Positions 1 to 12,633 of a stretch of 64,000 bases of DNA are shown here, piece after piece. The DNA lies in the NCBI GenBank assembly GCA_032718865.1, contig JALUTQ010000027.1:124001-188000 (forward strand), given 5' to 3'. Each line of letters begins with the position of its first letter. Within the stretch, counting starts at the first letter, position 1. Under the pieces are notes generated by a model. The model searched no databases and was not told the DNA's origin. It was given only the letters and a program-made list of their open reading frames with translations. The stretch is from Tilletia caries (lineage: Eukaryota > Basidiomycota > Exobasidiomycetes > Tilletiales > Tilletiaceae). The position numbers were made by a program, and so were the translations under genes.

Positions 1-14
1 CGTGGCAGCACGCC

Positions 15-3000
15 ATGGCGGGCTTTGGAGCGTCTGCTCCTTCGCCCCCTCCTGATGTGTCTGCGCCTGTGTCGGGGACTGCTGAGCCTGGGCTGAGTGC
101 GGGGCAGGGGCAGGGTGAGGAAGATGCTATGATGACGGACGCGCCGGCGCCGGCGCCGGTGCCGACGGAGGAGAGTGCTGGATCGTCGGGTGGGGGAGGC
201 AGTGTGGAGAAGGAGGGAGGAGCTAAGGCTGCACAGCAGCAGCAAGGTCCTCGATCAAGCCCGAAGAAGATCACGGTGCCCGTTGGTTCGACGGCTGGTC
301 TGAATGCTCCGGCTCCATCCACCTCGACCTCGACATCCACCACGGCGCCCAAAGGCGCGTCCACCTCGTCCTCGTCCTCTTCCCTACCCTCCAATGGGCA
401 GGCCGCAGCCACAGCTACAGCGGCAGTGTCCGCGGCCGCGGTGCCCGTTGCGATGACGCTCGGTGGAGAAGGGGTGGATTTGATGAGGAATATACTGGCG
501 GCTGCCACGCAGGAGACGCGTGCCAGGCCTGGGAATGGCTGTGAGTTTTCTTTCTTCTCTCCCCTTTGCACTTTGCGATCTGTTTTGGATCCTTGGAATG
601 AAAGCGGGAGTGTTACTGAGTTCATTATCTCTGCCCCTTTTCTTTTAACAGTCAACCTGCCGCGGTTCATCAAGAAACCTTCTGCGTCTGGGTCTGCGGT
701 TATCAATCGGCTGGCTCATGCTGCAGGGGCTGGAGCTGGGACTTCTAGGAGAGAGGAGACGTCCACGACAGTGCCTGCCGCGCAGGACGCTCATGCTACT
801 CCCAACAGCTCGCGCGGAAATGTTGCTGCATCGGCGGGCCCAACCCAGCAGCAGCAGCAACAGCGGCCCATATCGATACATTCACAACGGCCGTCCGCCC
901 AGACGGCGCGCGACTTCTTTGCTGAAGAGCTCCTTGAGAGCAGTCCGTCGAACCGGAACGACCAGACGATGCGGAGTGGCGATGTTAGCATGAGCTCACC
1001 TCTGAGCCGTGCCGCACCCATACCCGCACCAGGACCAGCATCGAGCACGCCGGTCGCCGCTACCGCCTTCGCACCCCCACACGCGACCGAGACGCCCAGC
1101 GTCAGCGTGGGTGCTTCTCAGCAGCAGCAACAGCGCACGATGCTGCCACCGCCGAAGAAGGCTGGTCCTGGGCCTGCTTCGAAGATGGCGGGCTTTAGGC
1201 CGCGGCCGAAGAGTCGCGGTGGGGATGGCTCCTTGGGCTCGGGTTCGAAGAAGGATGTGTTGTCGTCGTCGGTGATTGGGGGCGAGAATGGGGCGGATGT
1301 GGGGCTGGGATTGTGTGCTGTGACGCAGGATGGTAGGGTGCTTCTGGTGAGTTCTGATGTTCTGGCACGCCTCAGACCATCGTGATCTTGCGTACCTAAG
1401 CTGACTCGGGTTCTCCGTCCAAAGCCCCGTGAACAAGCTCCGCCCGTACTGCTCCCGCCCGCGTTGCAAGAGCGCCAAATGGACTTGATCCGAGTGAAGC
1501 AGGAGCAGATGGCCGAAGCTGCGCGGGACGAGATGTTGCTGATGCAGGGCATGCACGATGACGGTGGCCATGGTCCACACCCGCACGACGAGCCCATGCG
1601 CGAGCGCGACTTTGACGGTCCCGCCCCGCCGAACGGGTCCCAAGCCCGTCTGCTGCACGACCCCAAAGACCTCCTCCCGCGCCGGGCGCCCTCGCGCTCC
1701 CAGACCCCGCCCGAAGAAGATCCGCGGGACGTCAAAGCGGGCAACGGCAAGCAGTACAAGAACCCGCGGCGGTGGTGGGAAGGCGAAGATGAGCTGGGCC
1801 GCCGAAGTCGGTCCCCCATCGAACCGCGCAAACACCCGCTGGAAGTCCGGAAACAGATGACGAAGTCCCAACGCGAGCTGAACGAGCTTGTCGACGGCCC
1901 CATTGATCGACTTCCCGAGGAGGGTCCACGGACACGTCCGAGGCCCAAGTATACGCAGGATTGGTCTTCGGGTTCCGGGGAGGATACGGACGAGGGTGAC
2001 TCGGCGGATGAGGCTACGCTTAGGAGGAGGGAGGAGATGTTGGCTGCTAAGGGGATTGGGGCGACGTTGCAGAAGACGAAGAGGAGGAGGAGGAGGAGGG
2101 TTGTTGAAGGGGGTGAGGGGGAGGCTGGTGCTGCGGAGGGGAGTGGGAGTGCTACTGCTGCTGCTGCTGCGGGAGGACGAGGGGGCTCGAGTGCGAGGGC
2201 TAGTCAGGTGCGGGAGAAGAGTCTGCGGGAGAGCGCAGAGGCTCCTGTTCGAGTCAGTAAGGTGGAGGCATTCGCGGCGTCGGGCCTGGGTCTAGGTCCG
2301 GCTGTCACTGCGCCTATCACCGCGGCTATGGCTACGGTTCCCGCTGCTACTGCTGCTGCTGCGCCGGCGGCGTCGAAGGCTGGACCTGCTTCGAAGAAGG
2401 ACAAGGGCAAGGCGACTGCTCTACTGGAGAATGCTGAGCAAGCGGAGGCCAAGGCTGCTGAGGAGATCGAGGGTATCATCAATCGCCACGAGTACCTCAA
2501 GCTGCACCCCGTCGAGGGCCGACGGGTGCGGAGCGGCGAGCGCAAGGCGCTGTACGACGAGTGTCCACGCATCCCCAAGGAGCTCATCGACTGGCGCGAG
2601 CAGTACGCGCTCAACACGGCTGAAGAACTCGACCAGCTCATCAGTGACTTGCTCGGCGGTAACCTGTGGCATGACGACAAGATCAACGACCGGTTCCACT
2701 TCAAGGCTGTCACCTCCAAGACGAAGCTGGCCCGCATGCTTGTCTTGCTCGAGATCTGTCTCCTGACTCGGGCCAGTTTGGCCAGCCAGCTTCGGAACCG
2801 AGGCAAAGGCGGCGGACGGAAGAATATCGGTGTCGCACCGGGAAGCTGGCCGATCACGCTCGAACACGTCCTGGACAAGACGATGAAGTTCCGCCGACAT
2901 CTCGAGCTGACGACCCGGGACCTAGACGACGCCCTCGCAGACGCCGTCGCGCTCAAACGACGAGACTTCCTAGACGGCGAGCCGGACAAAGAGCTCGAGG

Positions 3001-4847
3001 AGAAACTCGCTGCTGCGAGCAGCTCGCAGATTAGGGTCGTTCCACCTACGGCGACGACGTTGCAGCAGCCGCCGACGCCTCCGGGCTTTTGGGAGGAGAA
3101 GAGGAAGAAACGCGCGGCGGAGGCGGCGCAGCGGGCTGGATCCGCCACTGGCCATCGGGCTGGATCCGCGTCTGGCTCGCGGAGGGCGGGGACGCATGAC
3201 TCGCGCTCGAATAGCCCTAGTACGAGCCTCATCCGGAACCGGCTGCCGGCGGCGGCTGCTGCCAAGGCGAAGGCGGCGGATAGCAGCGGCAGTGGCAGCG
3301 TGGGTGGGGTGCTGAATCACAATGCGGAGTTGAAGCGCAAGCGGGCGCTGCAGGAGGCGGATGAAGATTCTGAGAAGGCTAGTGGTGGGGAGGAGGAAGG
3401 GGAGCAGCAGGGTGTGGAGGATACTCGGCCGTTGGCGAGGATTAAGACGGTTGGTGGTGGTGCTGCTGCTGCCCCCAAGAAGGCTGCTACGAGTAAGGGC
3501 GGCTCTCGTCGGCCTTCGGGGAATACTACTTCGGGAGCGGGAGCGGGAGCGGGTGCGGGTGCGTCGTCGCCTGTGAATGGGTTCATGGCGCTGAATGCGA
3601 GTCCTGGTCCGTCGAGGTTGCCAGCTAGCAGGAGCTTTAATGCTGCTACGTCCCATCTGTCCGAAGAGTCCTTCGACACCAAGTTCGCAAGTGCCTTCTC
3701 CTCGGCCTTCGAGCAGCGCTTTCCTGAGGCTTTGGGTAAAGCCTGGAGACCGCTTCATGAGGTCGGCTTCAACGAGCTCTTCCCCAAAGCTGCGCACGAG
3801 TACTGGCAGGCTCGTCAGAAGGAGCTCGAGTCCTCCCTGCGCCGTCAAATCTCGGCGGACCTGCACGCTTCGTTTGGCGAGCACATCGAAGACCTCCAGC
3901 GGAAGAACGAGGAGCTCGAGAATAAGTTCCAAGCTGCGCTGGAGACGTTCCAGGCCGAGCAGGAGCGTAAGCAGCTCGCGAGGGAGAGGTACCATCGCAG
4001 GGTTATGAAGGAGGAGATGTTGGTGGAGTTGGGGAAGGAGTTGCGGGCGCAGCTGCAGGGCCGGAGTGCCGGTGCCGGTGCGGGTTCGTCCATCACCAGC
4101 ACGGCGGAGGCTGAGAATCATGGCGAGGCGCCTGTGGAGAAGGGGCAAGGTCCCCTGGGAGAGGAGGAGAGCGCCGGTCCGTCCAATGGCCCGAAGCGAC
4201 GCAAGATCAAGAAGTCGGCTCCTTCTGCCGCGAAGAACAAGCTTGCTGGCGAGGCGGCTGCGTCGTCATCCGCTGAACCGACGACCCCTTCCGCCTCGAG
4301 AGCACATGCTTTCCAGACCCAGACTGCCACCGACGAGCCACGACCTGCGTCCTCCTCCGCCACTCCCTTCCGCTCGCCCGGCGGGGACAGCGGCGACCGG
4401 CTCGAGATCATACTCCCGCTCCGACCGCGCTCGATGAACGACGTCGTCGTTCAGCAGTCGAGCGAGGACGAAGCGCAGGAAGGAGGAGAGCATGCTGCTG
4501 AAGGAGGCGCTTCGTACCGACGTGAGGAGGAATACGAGATGGAGAGCGATGCTGCTTTGGTTGAGGCTGCGATGGGCTCGCAAGGCGGCGGCGGCGGCCG
4601 CTGTGGCTACCGCGGTGGGGGCCGTGCGAACGTCGAGAGACTTCGGGGTGCGGCGAGTGCTTTGGTGGATGCTATGGAGGGCAGCGACGACGTGATGGAC
4701 GTCGCTGTCGATCACGCCCTCGAACGGACGTTCGGCGGCCCTGGTGGAGCGGGAGAGGAGGAGGATGAGGGGGAGGAGGAAGAAGAGGGTCAGGCGTACA
4801 GTCCGGAGATGCCCAGGGACGCTCGCGAAGGCAGCGAGGCGTTCTGA
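15..4847 (+). CDS. Large low-complexity protein with C-terminal coiled coil, function unknown
   Basis: I read three exons: 15-540, 652-1346 and 1425-4847 (1547 codons). Both introns have GTGAGT donors and AG acceptors; intron 1 is 111 nt and stop-free in frame, intron 2 is 78 nt with a CTGAC branch-like site. The ATG at 15 sits in a good context, but the frame is open to the window edge, so the true start may lie upstream. The protein is rich in Ala, Ser, Gly and poly-Gln. A basic run (KRRRRRR) near 2075-2100 could be a nuclear signal. The best conserved-looking blocks are about 2460-2990 (ending in a charged helical stretch) and 3655-4040, which is a long predicted coiled coil. The C-terminus is acidic. 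I recognise no family; a chromatin or nuclear scaffold role is only a guess from composition. Confidence 0.7.
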
Positions 4848-5202
4848 AGGGGGGAACGAAGCGTCCAAGGAATTTCGTCCCTATACAACGGGTAACGACG
4901 CAAATGGGCTCTTTCACACACGACATTCATGAGACACTGCCACACACAAACTACAAAGCGAGCAACCCAGCAAAGTCACCACATACTTTCGAGGCTGTGA
5001 CCCTTAAACAACAGATCAGGTCCACTCCAAGCTGCGCCAGAAATCCAAAACAACAGATCATGATCCATGCTCATAAAAAATATCCATTGAGCTGTCTGAA
5101 ATACATGGCAAGATGACAGCGCCTGAACGGCTGCGAGGTCGAATACATAACAGCAAATAAGATAGATCCGGAATTGTTTGGGAGACTGTCCTGGATCTTG
5201 AA
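4848..5202. other. Convergent intergenic spacer
   Basis: Short 3' spacer between two convergent genes. It is more AT-rich than its neighbours and presumably holds both 3' ends. I see no gene, repeat or RNA in it. Confidence 0.5.
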
Positions 5203-8200
5203 TCATGCGTCGTGATAAACTCCCAAAGCGCATACGACGTCGTGTTCGCTACACGCATATAAGCCAACGATCCGTTTTCCCGCAGGCGGAACGAGTTCGC
5301 CCAAGCTGCCGCCATCCAGGTTGCCCACCATGTCCGTCGACTTGCCGCTCTCCATGACGAATTGGATCGCGTCGATCCAGCAGCCGGAACGCAGAACGAT
5401 CTTCGCAATCGCGCCGTCCGTCTGTTCGAAGGTGAACCGGTGCTCGATACGACGTCCGCGATAGTCGTTGCCAAACTCGTCGCACATGTCGTCGTCGTCG
5501 TCGTCTTCCGAGGGGCGGTCGTCCTCCACAGGATCCAGATCCGAGACATCCCCCACGGCTTGAGTGGTATTGTCGGAGTATTCGAACCGAACCCCGCTCA
5601 AGCCTGCGTCTTCGACGAAGATCTTTGGATGACAATTACTTGAGTCAATTGCTTCGTCCAATGCACAAACGAATGAGAGCATGTAAATTGAACTTACCGT
5701 GATGGCTCTCAGATGAGGTCGTTCACCAACATGATTCGCAAACGCGAACGTCCATTCGTCTACGTCGTCCTCCCACTGCATCTCGTCCACGTGGACCTCC
5801 CGTCCCTGGCCGGGAGTACGCTGTGCCATCAGTCCAGGACCACGTTCGCGACCCGGAACAGAGATCTTGCCCTCGCGGTCGGCAAAGATTTCGACCGGCG
5901 GAGCATGAGCGGCGCGAAGGGAGTTGATCAGATCCCTCATGCACACGCTTTTGTCGACCGTACCGTTGACGAGGGGAGGCAACTTTGACCAGCGTTCGAC
6001 GTCCGATGTCGGAGGAGCTGCCTCATAGAAAATGCCAGCAGAGCGGATGTATTCGCGGGAAGTGCCGTAGAACCCGACGATACGATTGCCCTCAGGCGGG
6101 ACGAGGACGCTCAGGTTGCCGCCAGTCAGGTTACCGACCATGTCCGTCGACTTGCCGCTCTCCATAACGAACTGAATCGCGTCCATCCACGCGCCGCATC
6201 GGATAACGATCTTCGCGATCCCACCGTCCGTCTGATCGAAGGTGAAACGGTGCTCGACGAGACGCTCGCCTTCCCGTAGTACATTGGAAGCCGAGACGTC
6301 TGCGACGACTTGTGTTGTATTATCGGAATACCCGAAGCGAAGACCGCACACGCCAGGCCATTCCCCGTCGGCAGTGACGAAAACCTTGGATGGAAGAAGG
6401 AAAAGTTACAGTACGGTGCCCCAGATCAGTCATTTTCGCCCAGACAAAAACATATCTCTCTATCCCAAATTCAGGCTGTGCTTGGACTCACTGTGATGGC
6501 TGCCAACGATGGTCGTTCTCCCACTCGATCCGCAAATGCGATGATCCATTTATTCCCCCCGTCCGGCTGCTGCGTCTCCTCCGTGGGCAGTTCACTTCCC
6601 ACGCCCGGGGCAGGGAAGACCATGATCCCAGAATCCCGTTGGTGTCCTGCCTCGTAAATCTCGCCCTCGCGATCGGCAAAAATCTCGATGGGTCGGAAGC
6701 GAGGGTCGCGCGAATAATCCTCCGGAACCTGTGTCTCCAAGTCGGGCTTTCTTGACATTGCGTAGGTACGCGAAGGCAGGTTGGCCCATTGTTTCCATGT
6801 CTCAACACGTGCAGGGGAGGACACGTCCATTATGGATGGGTCTGTATCATGAAGGATGCCAATGGAGCGGATCCACTCGTTGCATGTGCCGTAGAGCCCA
6901 ACGATGCATGTACCCTCCGGCGGGATGAGAACGCTCAGGCTACCGCCAGTCAGGTTCCCAACCATGTCCGTCGACTTTCCATTCTTCATGACGAACTGGA
7001 TCGCGTCGATCCAGCATCCGGAGCGCACGACGATCTTATCAATCTCACCGTCCGTCTCTGGCTCGAAGGTAAAGCGGTGCTTGACGACGTCTTCGTTCGC
7101 AGACTGTTCGTCCCCGGACGTGTTGGGAGTCGACACATTTCCGAAAGCTTGAGCTGTGCCGTCGGAGTATTCAAATCGGAACCCGCGTATAGACCAATCG
7201 CCAAAGATCTGTGTGGTCAGGACAAACGTTAGGTCAAGGATGGTGATCAGCGTATCATCGAATGTATCCATTTGTTGCTCTCCCAACGAGCAACATCAAA
7301 ATTTGTACTCACAGTGATGGCGCTGAGACGAGGCCGTGCTCCCACTGAGTCCGCGAGTGCACAAGTCCAGGTATGCGCGCGATCATCCTCCGCATTGTCA
7401 ATGTCATCGTCCTCCCCGCGGCCAGGAACGCGCATAGCCAGGATCCCAGGCCCGCGCTCATCTCCCTTCCCAGGTTCCTCCAGCTCCTGACCCTCACGAT
7501 CGGCAAATATTCCGATCGGCCGAGCGAAAGCGTCCCGGTAGAAATCCGCAAGGTTTGTCGAGCGCCCGTTGGTGCCCCACGCCTCAACGCGGACGACGAT
7601 CTTCTTCGGCTTTCGTTTTCTCTTGCCTTTCGTGGAGGTAAAGTGGTCGTCAACGATGTCCTGCACCTTTTGTTCGTCGAGCAGGAACTCCGTTAGGGGG
7701 GCATCGCCTTCCCGACCTCCGCAGCAGCCGTCACTATCTTGAAGTTGGATGGTTTTTGAAGGATAGTCGTAGTTGATCTCGATTTCGAGGGAGGCAAGCG
7801 CATAGCCTGGTGCCGCCTTGAACAGTACACCCTTTGACGTCGCATAAGCAAGGGGCGGTAGATGCGACGGGTGTTTCCACTCCTCCCCAGGTTCAACGTC
7901 GACGTTCTCCGAAATGGGAGCAGCCTCCTCCTCGTCGTCGATATCAACTTCAGGATCGTACATCGTCGAAGCATTGAAATCATAGAAAATGCCAATGGAA
8001 CGGATCCATCCGTCGAAACTGCCGCAGAGTCCAACGACGCTTCTACCCTCCGGTGGGACAAGGACGCTCAGGCTGCCGCCAGTCAGGTTCCCGACCATGT
8101 CCGTCGACTTACCGCTCTCCATGACGAACTGGATCGCATCAATCCACCAGCCGGAACGGACGATGATCTTGGCAATCCCGACGTCTGTCTCGTCGAAGGT

Positions 8201-8326
8201 AAATCGATGTTTGACGCGATCTTCGTCCGCAAATTCGTCGGACGTCGACTCAACATGTCCAAAAGTTTGGACGGTGTCATCGGCATATTCGAACTGAAGA
8301 CCTTGCAGGCACCAATCGGCGAAAAT
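5203..8326 (-). repeat. Four tandem jacalin-domain exons with matching phase-0 introns
   Basis: Exons starting at 8326, 7208, 6384 and 5622 each begin with the same strand (IFADW, IFGDW, VFVTA, IFVED), and the exon before each ends at the same A-I-T codon. All four boundaries are phase 0. The core coding the VMESGKSTDMVGN-like segment is nearly identical in DNA at about 5315-5365, 6135-6185, 6960-7010 and 8095-8145. This is exon duplication inside one gene. The linker ahead of the jacalin unit (FADREG, PG.G...MRAPG) is also repeated, and a further spacer domain is shared by exons 3 and 4 only. Confidence 0.85.
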
Positions 8327-10675
8327 CTTTAGACGGGTTTCGGAGTAGAATCATGTTCTGATCAGTGAACGGTACGCACACCTCGAAGAGAACGTTCTGT
8401 AAAACTCACAGTGATGGCTTTGAGGTGTGGCTGAGCTCCTACCTGATCCGCGAGTGCAGTGTTCCACTTTCCCGCGCGCAAGGTCTCTTTCTGGCGCATG
8501 TTGACCTCACGTCCGGGCCCAGGAGCACGCATCGCCATAAGCCCAGAACCGGGTTCATGGCCCACCCCAGGTTTTTCGCCATCCCGATCAGCAAAGATCT
8601 CAATCGGCCGAGCGAATGCGTCCCGGTAGAAGTCGCCCACTTCCGTAATGCACAAGTTGGTGCCCACCGCTCGGACGCACACAGTAACGTTCTTTTTCCG
8701 GCCCTGTACCTTCGCTCCCGTCTCGATAATCGTGTCAAGCACCGTCTTCTTGTCGAGCAAGTACTCAATAACGGGAGCTTCGCCTTCCCGGGCTCCATCG
8801 CCAGCAGGTCGACCTGTGAACTCGATGAGCCTGGCCAATTTGTCGTCGATGTCAATCTCGATGGCTACGATCTCATTTCCTTCCGCGGCCTGGAATAGGG
8901 CACCCTTAGGCGTCGCATAGACCACGGGCGGGAGGCTGGACCAGCTTTTCCATGCCTCAACGGATGCAGGGTCCGACACATCTAGAGTTGGAGGGGCAGG
9001 CAGGTCACCGGGTAGACGAAAGTTGGGATGCCAGCGTGCGCGGAAGGCTTCTGCGCGATGTAAGTGGCAGTTGAGGTCGTCATTCGCCGGAGTGATCAAA
9101 CGTTCTCCGGGTTTGTCAAGGCGGGTCCGATAACCCTCTGTCGTCGTGAAGATGCGGGAGAACTCGTTGTAACCGCGTGACATTATACCAGACGGCCAAT
9201 GGGGCTTCAGCAAGGGGAAAAGGCGAAGACCAAAGAAAGCAATGTCAGAAACAGTTGGGCCTTTCGCGAAGTATGCTGCATATCGCGACTCACATTTCCT
9301 AGAGCGTGGCCCGCTTCATGGAGCCAAGCACCCATACCAACGCAGAACGTCTCCCAGGCGGTACCGCCCTCTCCGAGGTCCGACACGACATATCTCTCGT
9401 CCGTCTTGGTCTCGTCCAAAAATGCCTCAGTCAGCTGGCTCAACGACGAAGGCGCGGACCAGATCCAATGTGATCCCATGACTCCAACAGAGAGTGAAGC
9501 GGAGTTCGGATCCTGAGTGTCTTGTCGTTCTTCCAGGATGGAGGCCCAGGGCGAGCCTGACCAGCCGCCTAGGGCAGCATGGCCCAGGATGAGACCCGCT
9601 TGCTGCTTTCTGTTTGCCGGAGGTGCCTTTCGGTGGCCGACCACCCAGTGAGACTCCAGGGTGAGCACAGCGATCGGTGCACGGCTCTTGCCCAAAGTTG
9701 GATGCTTGGAGAGTGCTTCATTCGCCCAGTCCCACATGGCGCCGCTGTTACTGGCTGTAGACGCAGAAGGAAAAGATCAGAACCCCTACAAACAGTGACT
9801 GAGCGACAACACTCACCAAATTTGTTTTGCTGAGCATTGTTGGCGTCGTGAAACTCGGCCCTCGTCTTGTCGGAACGGACAAGATGAACGACGAGCAAGT
9901 CTTCGAGTCTCACAGGTTCCTTGGTGTTGTCCTCGCCGTTTTCTGATCTTGGGTGCTCTTCGAGGCGGAAGGATCTTCGACCAAGACGGTGGCGATGCAT
10001 CTGCTCTGCATAGAAGGCCTGCCAGCAGTATGCCTGGACTGCGACCCGGCGCTGTATTTCCTTGATACCGCCTGCGAGGATCTTGTCGCGTATGGGACCT
10101 GGTGGACAGTCGACCAGAGGCTGAGGACCGGTCGATGGGCCCTCCTGTTCGCCGACCGTCCTTGCCGGCCCATCTTCCGACTTGTTGGACGAAGTATTTG
10201 GCATTTTGGGCATTGGAGTGGCTTCGGGGAATGGCGTGTGCGTGGTCGTGGGAGCGACTGCCGTAGGCGACACAGTCGCAGTCGGTTCAATATCGACGGG
10301 ACTGTCCTTTGCGAGAAGAATGACGATTCGGAGAGGCGGCACGTCCTGAGGCTCGTATTTCAGAGGCAGCTTGACTTCGTGAGGCCCATCGTCGTCCTCA
10401 TGGGGATCGTCTTTCGTTCCGAAATTGGGGACGAATCGAATTACATTGTCGCCCTCCCGAAGCGGTACAGTTGCCTTGAAGTGGGACTGGTTGACCTGCC
10501 ACTCGATGGATTCGAAGCCAGAGCGCGGGTCGGGATGGGCGACGATGGAGCGCACGGGGCGGTCCGGCGTTCCCGCTCGGCCGACTATGAGCAAGAGGCG
10601 ATGGTAGATCGACTCGCCGGGCTTGACGTTGGTGAAGCGGATGAGCTCCTCGCTCGCTTCGGACACGGACCCCAT
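5203..10675 (-). CDS. Zinc metallopeptidase (YIL108W/PF12044 type) with four jacalin-like lectin domains
   Basis: Seven exons, reading down the minus strand: 10675-9817, 9754-9294, 9204-8410, 8326-7313, 7208-6492, 6384-5698 and 5622-5203, giving 1650 residues in one frame. I chose the ATG at 10675; the frame is open a few codons upstream but without ATG. Residues 1-120 look like a beta-sandwich. The peptidase motif HEAGHALGNPH (about 432-442) fits HExxHxxGxxH and is followed by a GIMSRGY possible Met-turn. The family is fungal putative metallopeptidases such as yeast YIL108W, which carry a C-terminal jacalin domain. Here four jacalin-like units begin at about 706, 1044, 1283 and 1512, each with an IDAIQFVM-type core and GG(S/N)L loop. 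Jacalin domains bind mannose- or galactose-type sugars. I see no signal peptide, so a cytoplasmic place is likely. Substrate is unknown. Confidence 0.88.
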
Positions 10676-11438
10676 TCTTGAGCTTTGCAATGCGAAATCT
10701 TTGTACTGTGACTTGTGAGCTTCCCCCGCACGCGACGACGAGGATATGTATGTAGCTCTGCTCTCAGTTTCTATCAGGCTGCAATACTTCCTGTTGGCTT
10801 GCTGCCCAGCTGCGACATGGAAGGACGGAGGAAGGACTCAGATGGTGGCCCGAGCGCGAAGGCAGCGATGGAGCGCGTCACGCGTCACCATCGAACCCGA
10901 GTGTCGCTTACATGTCGCACGCACACGGACGGCTTGAGAAAAGCGGCGCTCCCAGCCTGCACATCTTCTCATTTCATGACCATGCAGACGCGCAGACGCG
11001 CTTGGATGGGAAACGGATCAGGACCAGCGCTTGAGAAAGAAGAAAGAAAGAAGACCTTGCGATTTCCCGCCCCGCTTCTGCTTGTCTCGCTCTCCCCTCT
11101 CAGATCTCAGCAGCCTCAACTTTGCGAGCTGGGACAGCAGCCTCAGGGTTGCTTGCATGTCCACGTCCATGCCGAGACCTCGAACCCCTCATAACCCATG
11201 CAAGCCCGTCATCAAGCACGCAGCCGATTAAGGCGGCACATCCGTCCCCCGCACGGCCGCGATCACCCCTCCCGCTTACCCCCGGCGAAACGCGGCCGCG
11301 AAACGCGACCTAATCCGCCCCGCGCGACTCCGGCCGATCCTCTCAAGCAAGCAAAGCAAGCCGACACGTGGAGCACCGGAGGGAGAAGGGAGCATAAGAG
11401 AAAGCTGCAAAGCAAGAACGTCAGCCGCAAAAGAAAAG
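10676..11438. other. Intergenic region upstream of the metallopeptidase gene
   Basis: It holds the presumed promoter of the minus-strand metallopeptidase gene and the 5' flank of the tRNA-like gene. Short open frames here have no family features, and I see no repeat. Confidence 0.4.
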
Positions 11439-11510
11439 TCCCTGGTCGTCTAATGGTCAGGACATGTCGTTTATGCCGATGGGATCCGGGTTCGAGCCCC
11501 GGCTGGGGAA
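11439..11510 (+). tRNA. tRNA-like gene, anticodon read as UAU (Ile)
   Basis: A 72-nt cloverleaf can be folded by eye. The acceptor stem TCCCTGG pairs with CTGGGGA (with G-U pairs). The D arm is GTCT-AATGGTCA-GGAC. The anticodon stem TGTCG/CGATG encloses the loop TTTATGC. The T arm CCGGG-TTCGAGC-CCCGG is perfect, and the discriminator is A. By position the anticodon is 11472-11474, UAU, reading AUA isoleucine codons. Oddities are G at position 37, where isoleucine tRNAs normally have A, two G-U pairs in the anticodon stem, and a body more like fungal tRNA-Glu or tRNA-His. Identity is therefore unsure; it may be a mutated copy. There is no intron. Confidence 0.72.
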
Positions 11511-11541
11511 CTTGAATCAAGGCTTTCAGCTTTGTGGACCA

Positions 11542-11555
11542 TTTTTCTTTTTTTT
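11542..11555 (+). terminator. Possible RNA polymerase III terminator
   Basis: Two T runs (five and eight T) about 30 nt downstream of the tRNA-like gene on the same strand. Pol III stops at four or more T; the distance is longer than usual. Confidence 0.5.
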
Positions 11556-12633
11556 CTGAGTACTGCAACTCACCTCCTCCTCCCTATACTTGTCTGCATC
11601 GGTTGTTGACCATTCCCAATCCTTTTGCGATTCCCCCAATCCCTTTTGAACAGGTTGGCTTTGCCACGCTGACAAGGAGTGACAGATTCGGAGAGTGGCG
11701 GGCAGCGACCGGGGGGTTCGCCGATTGCGACCGCGGGTGTCAACGACGGCCGATGGATGGGCGACGCTTCCGCTCCTTCCTCGTCGTTGTCGACCGTCAG
11801 ACCGTGGACCGGCTCTCCCTCAAGAACGCGTGCGATTCTGTCGACTTGTTCAAGATCTTTGAGACGACGAAGGTCAATCTACGGAAACGATCGGCGAAGG
11901 CGTCCGTGGGTGTGGTGGACCGGTGGACGACCTCCTCGAACCGTCGCTGGCCTGCCCACGGATCCCTCGTTCGTCCGAAGTGGAAGAAGCTTCGATTTTC
12001 CCGCGCCATGTCCTTTCCCCGCACGACCAACTTGTCCTCGGTTCTCCGAAGGTCGCTCTTGCCTTCCCTTCCCTTTGTCCTTCGATCCAGTTCTCACGGT
12101 GTCGACGGCTGACGCTGACGAGTGACGACTCACGCGAGTCGCCTCGCTCGTATCTCCGCAGGAAGGTCAGTCGAGGCACCCCAGCATGAAGGCCTTCCTG
12201 TCCGTGCCCTGCTCCACTGGTCCTTGGCTGATCGGTCCCCGTGACTTCACAGGCTCGAGGATCTACAGCGGTCCACCTGCCAAAACAGACGGGATTCAAC
12301 CCAAGCTCTCGATATTGCAATACTGGAACGGTTCCGACCCCTGCTCTCTCAAATCGATCGCACGTACTCCCCCTCTGAGTGCCCATAAACAAGGGATCTC
12401 TTGAATATGTGTTGTGTTGAATACAGGTCGGATGAAAAGGAAGAAGGACAAGCAAAACGGGAGGAGGCACGTATACCCGCGGGGAAACAGAGGGACAGGA
12501 GGTCCGTACATCTGGGTGCATGCCAACGTTTTCGGTCCGCCCAAGGGAGTAGGGACCGAAGGAAAGAACTAGCAGAGAACATTTGGAAGCGAGGACCCAA
12601 GCTATGTCTGTGTATGTATCCCGTGAAAACATC
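11556..12633. other. Intergenic region between the tRNA-like gene and the PCNA 3' end
   Basis: Open frames exist on both strands around 11534-12112 and 11874-12839, but none has an ATG in good context plus recognisable domains. The minus-strand frame runs through PCNA introns in the wrong frame. I see no repeat or RNA gene. Confidence 0.4.

Noticed and set aside
996..1948. Long open frames on the minus strand inside the first gene
   Set aside because: Antisense shadows of a GC-rich coding sequence with codon bias; composition is Arg/Ser-rich with no domain.
11534..12112. 192-codon open frame after the tRNA-like gene
   Set aside because: Begins at GTG, not ATG, has no domain, and composition resembles random GC-rich DNA.
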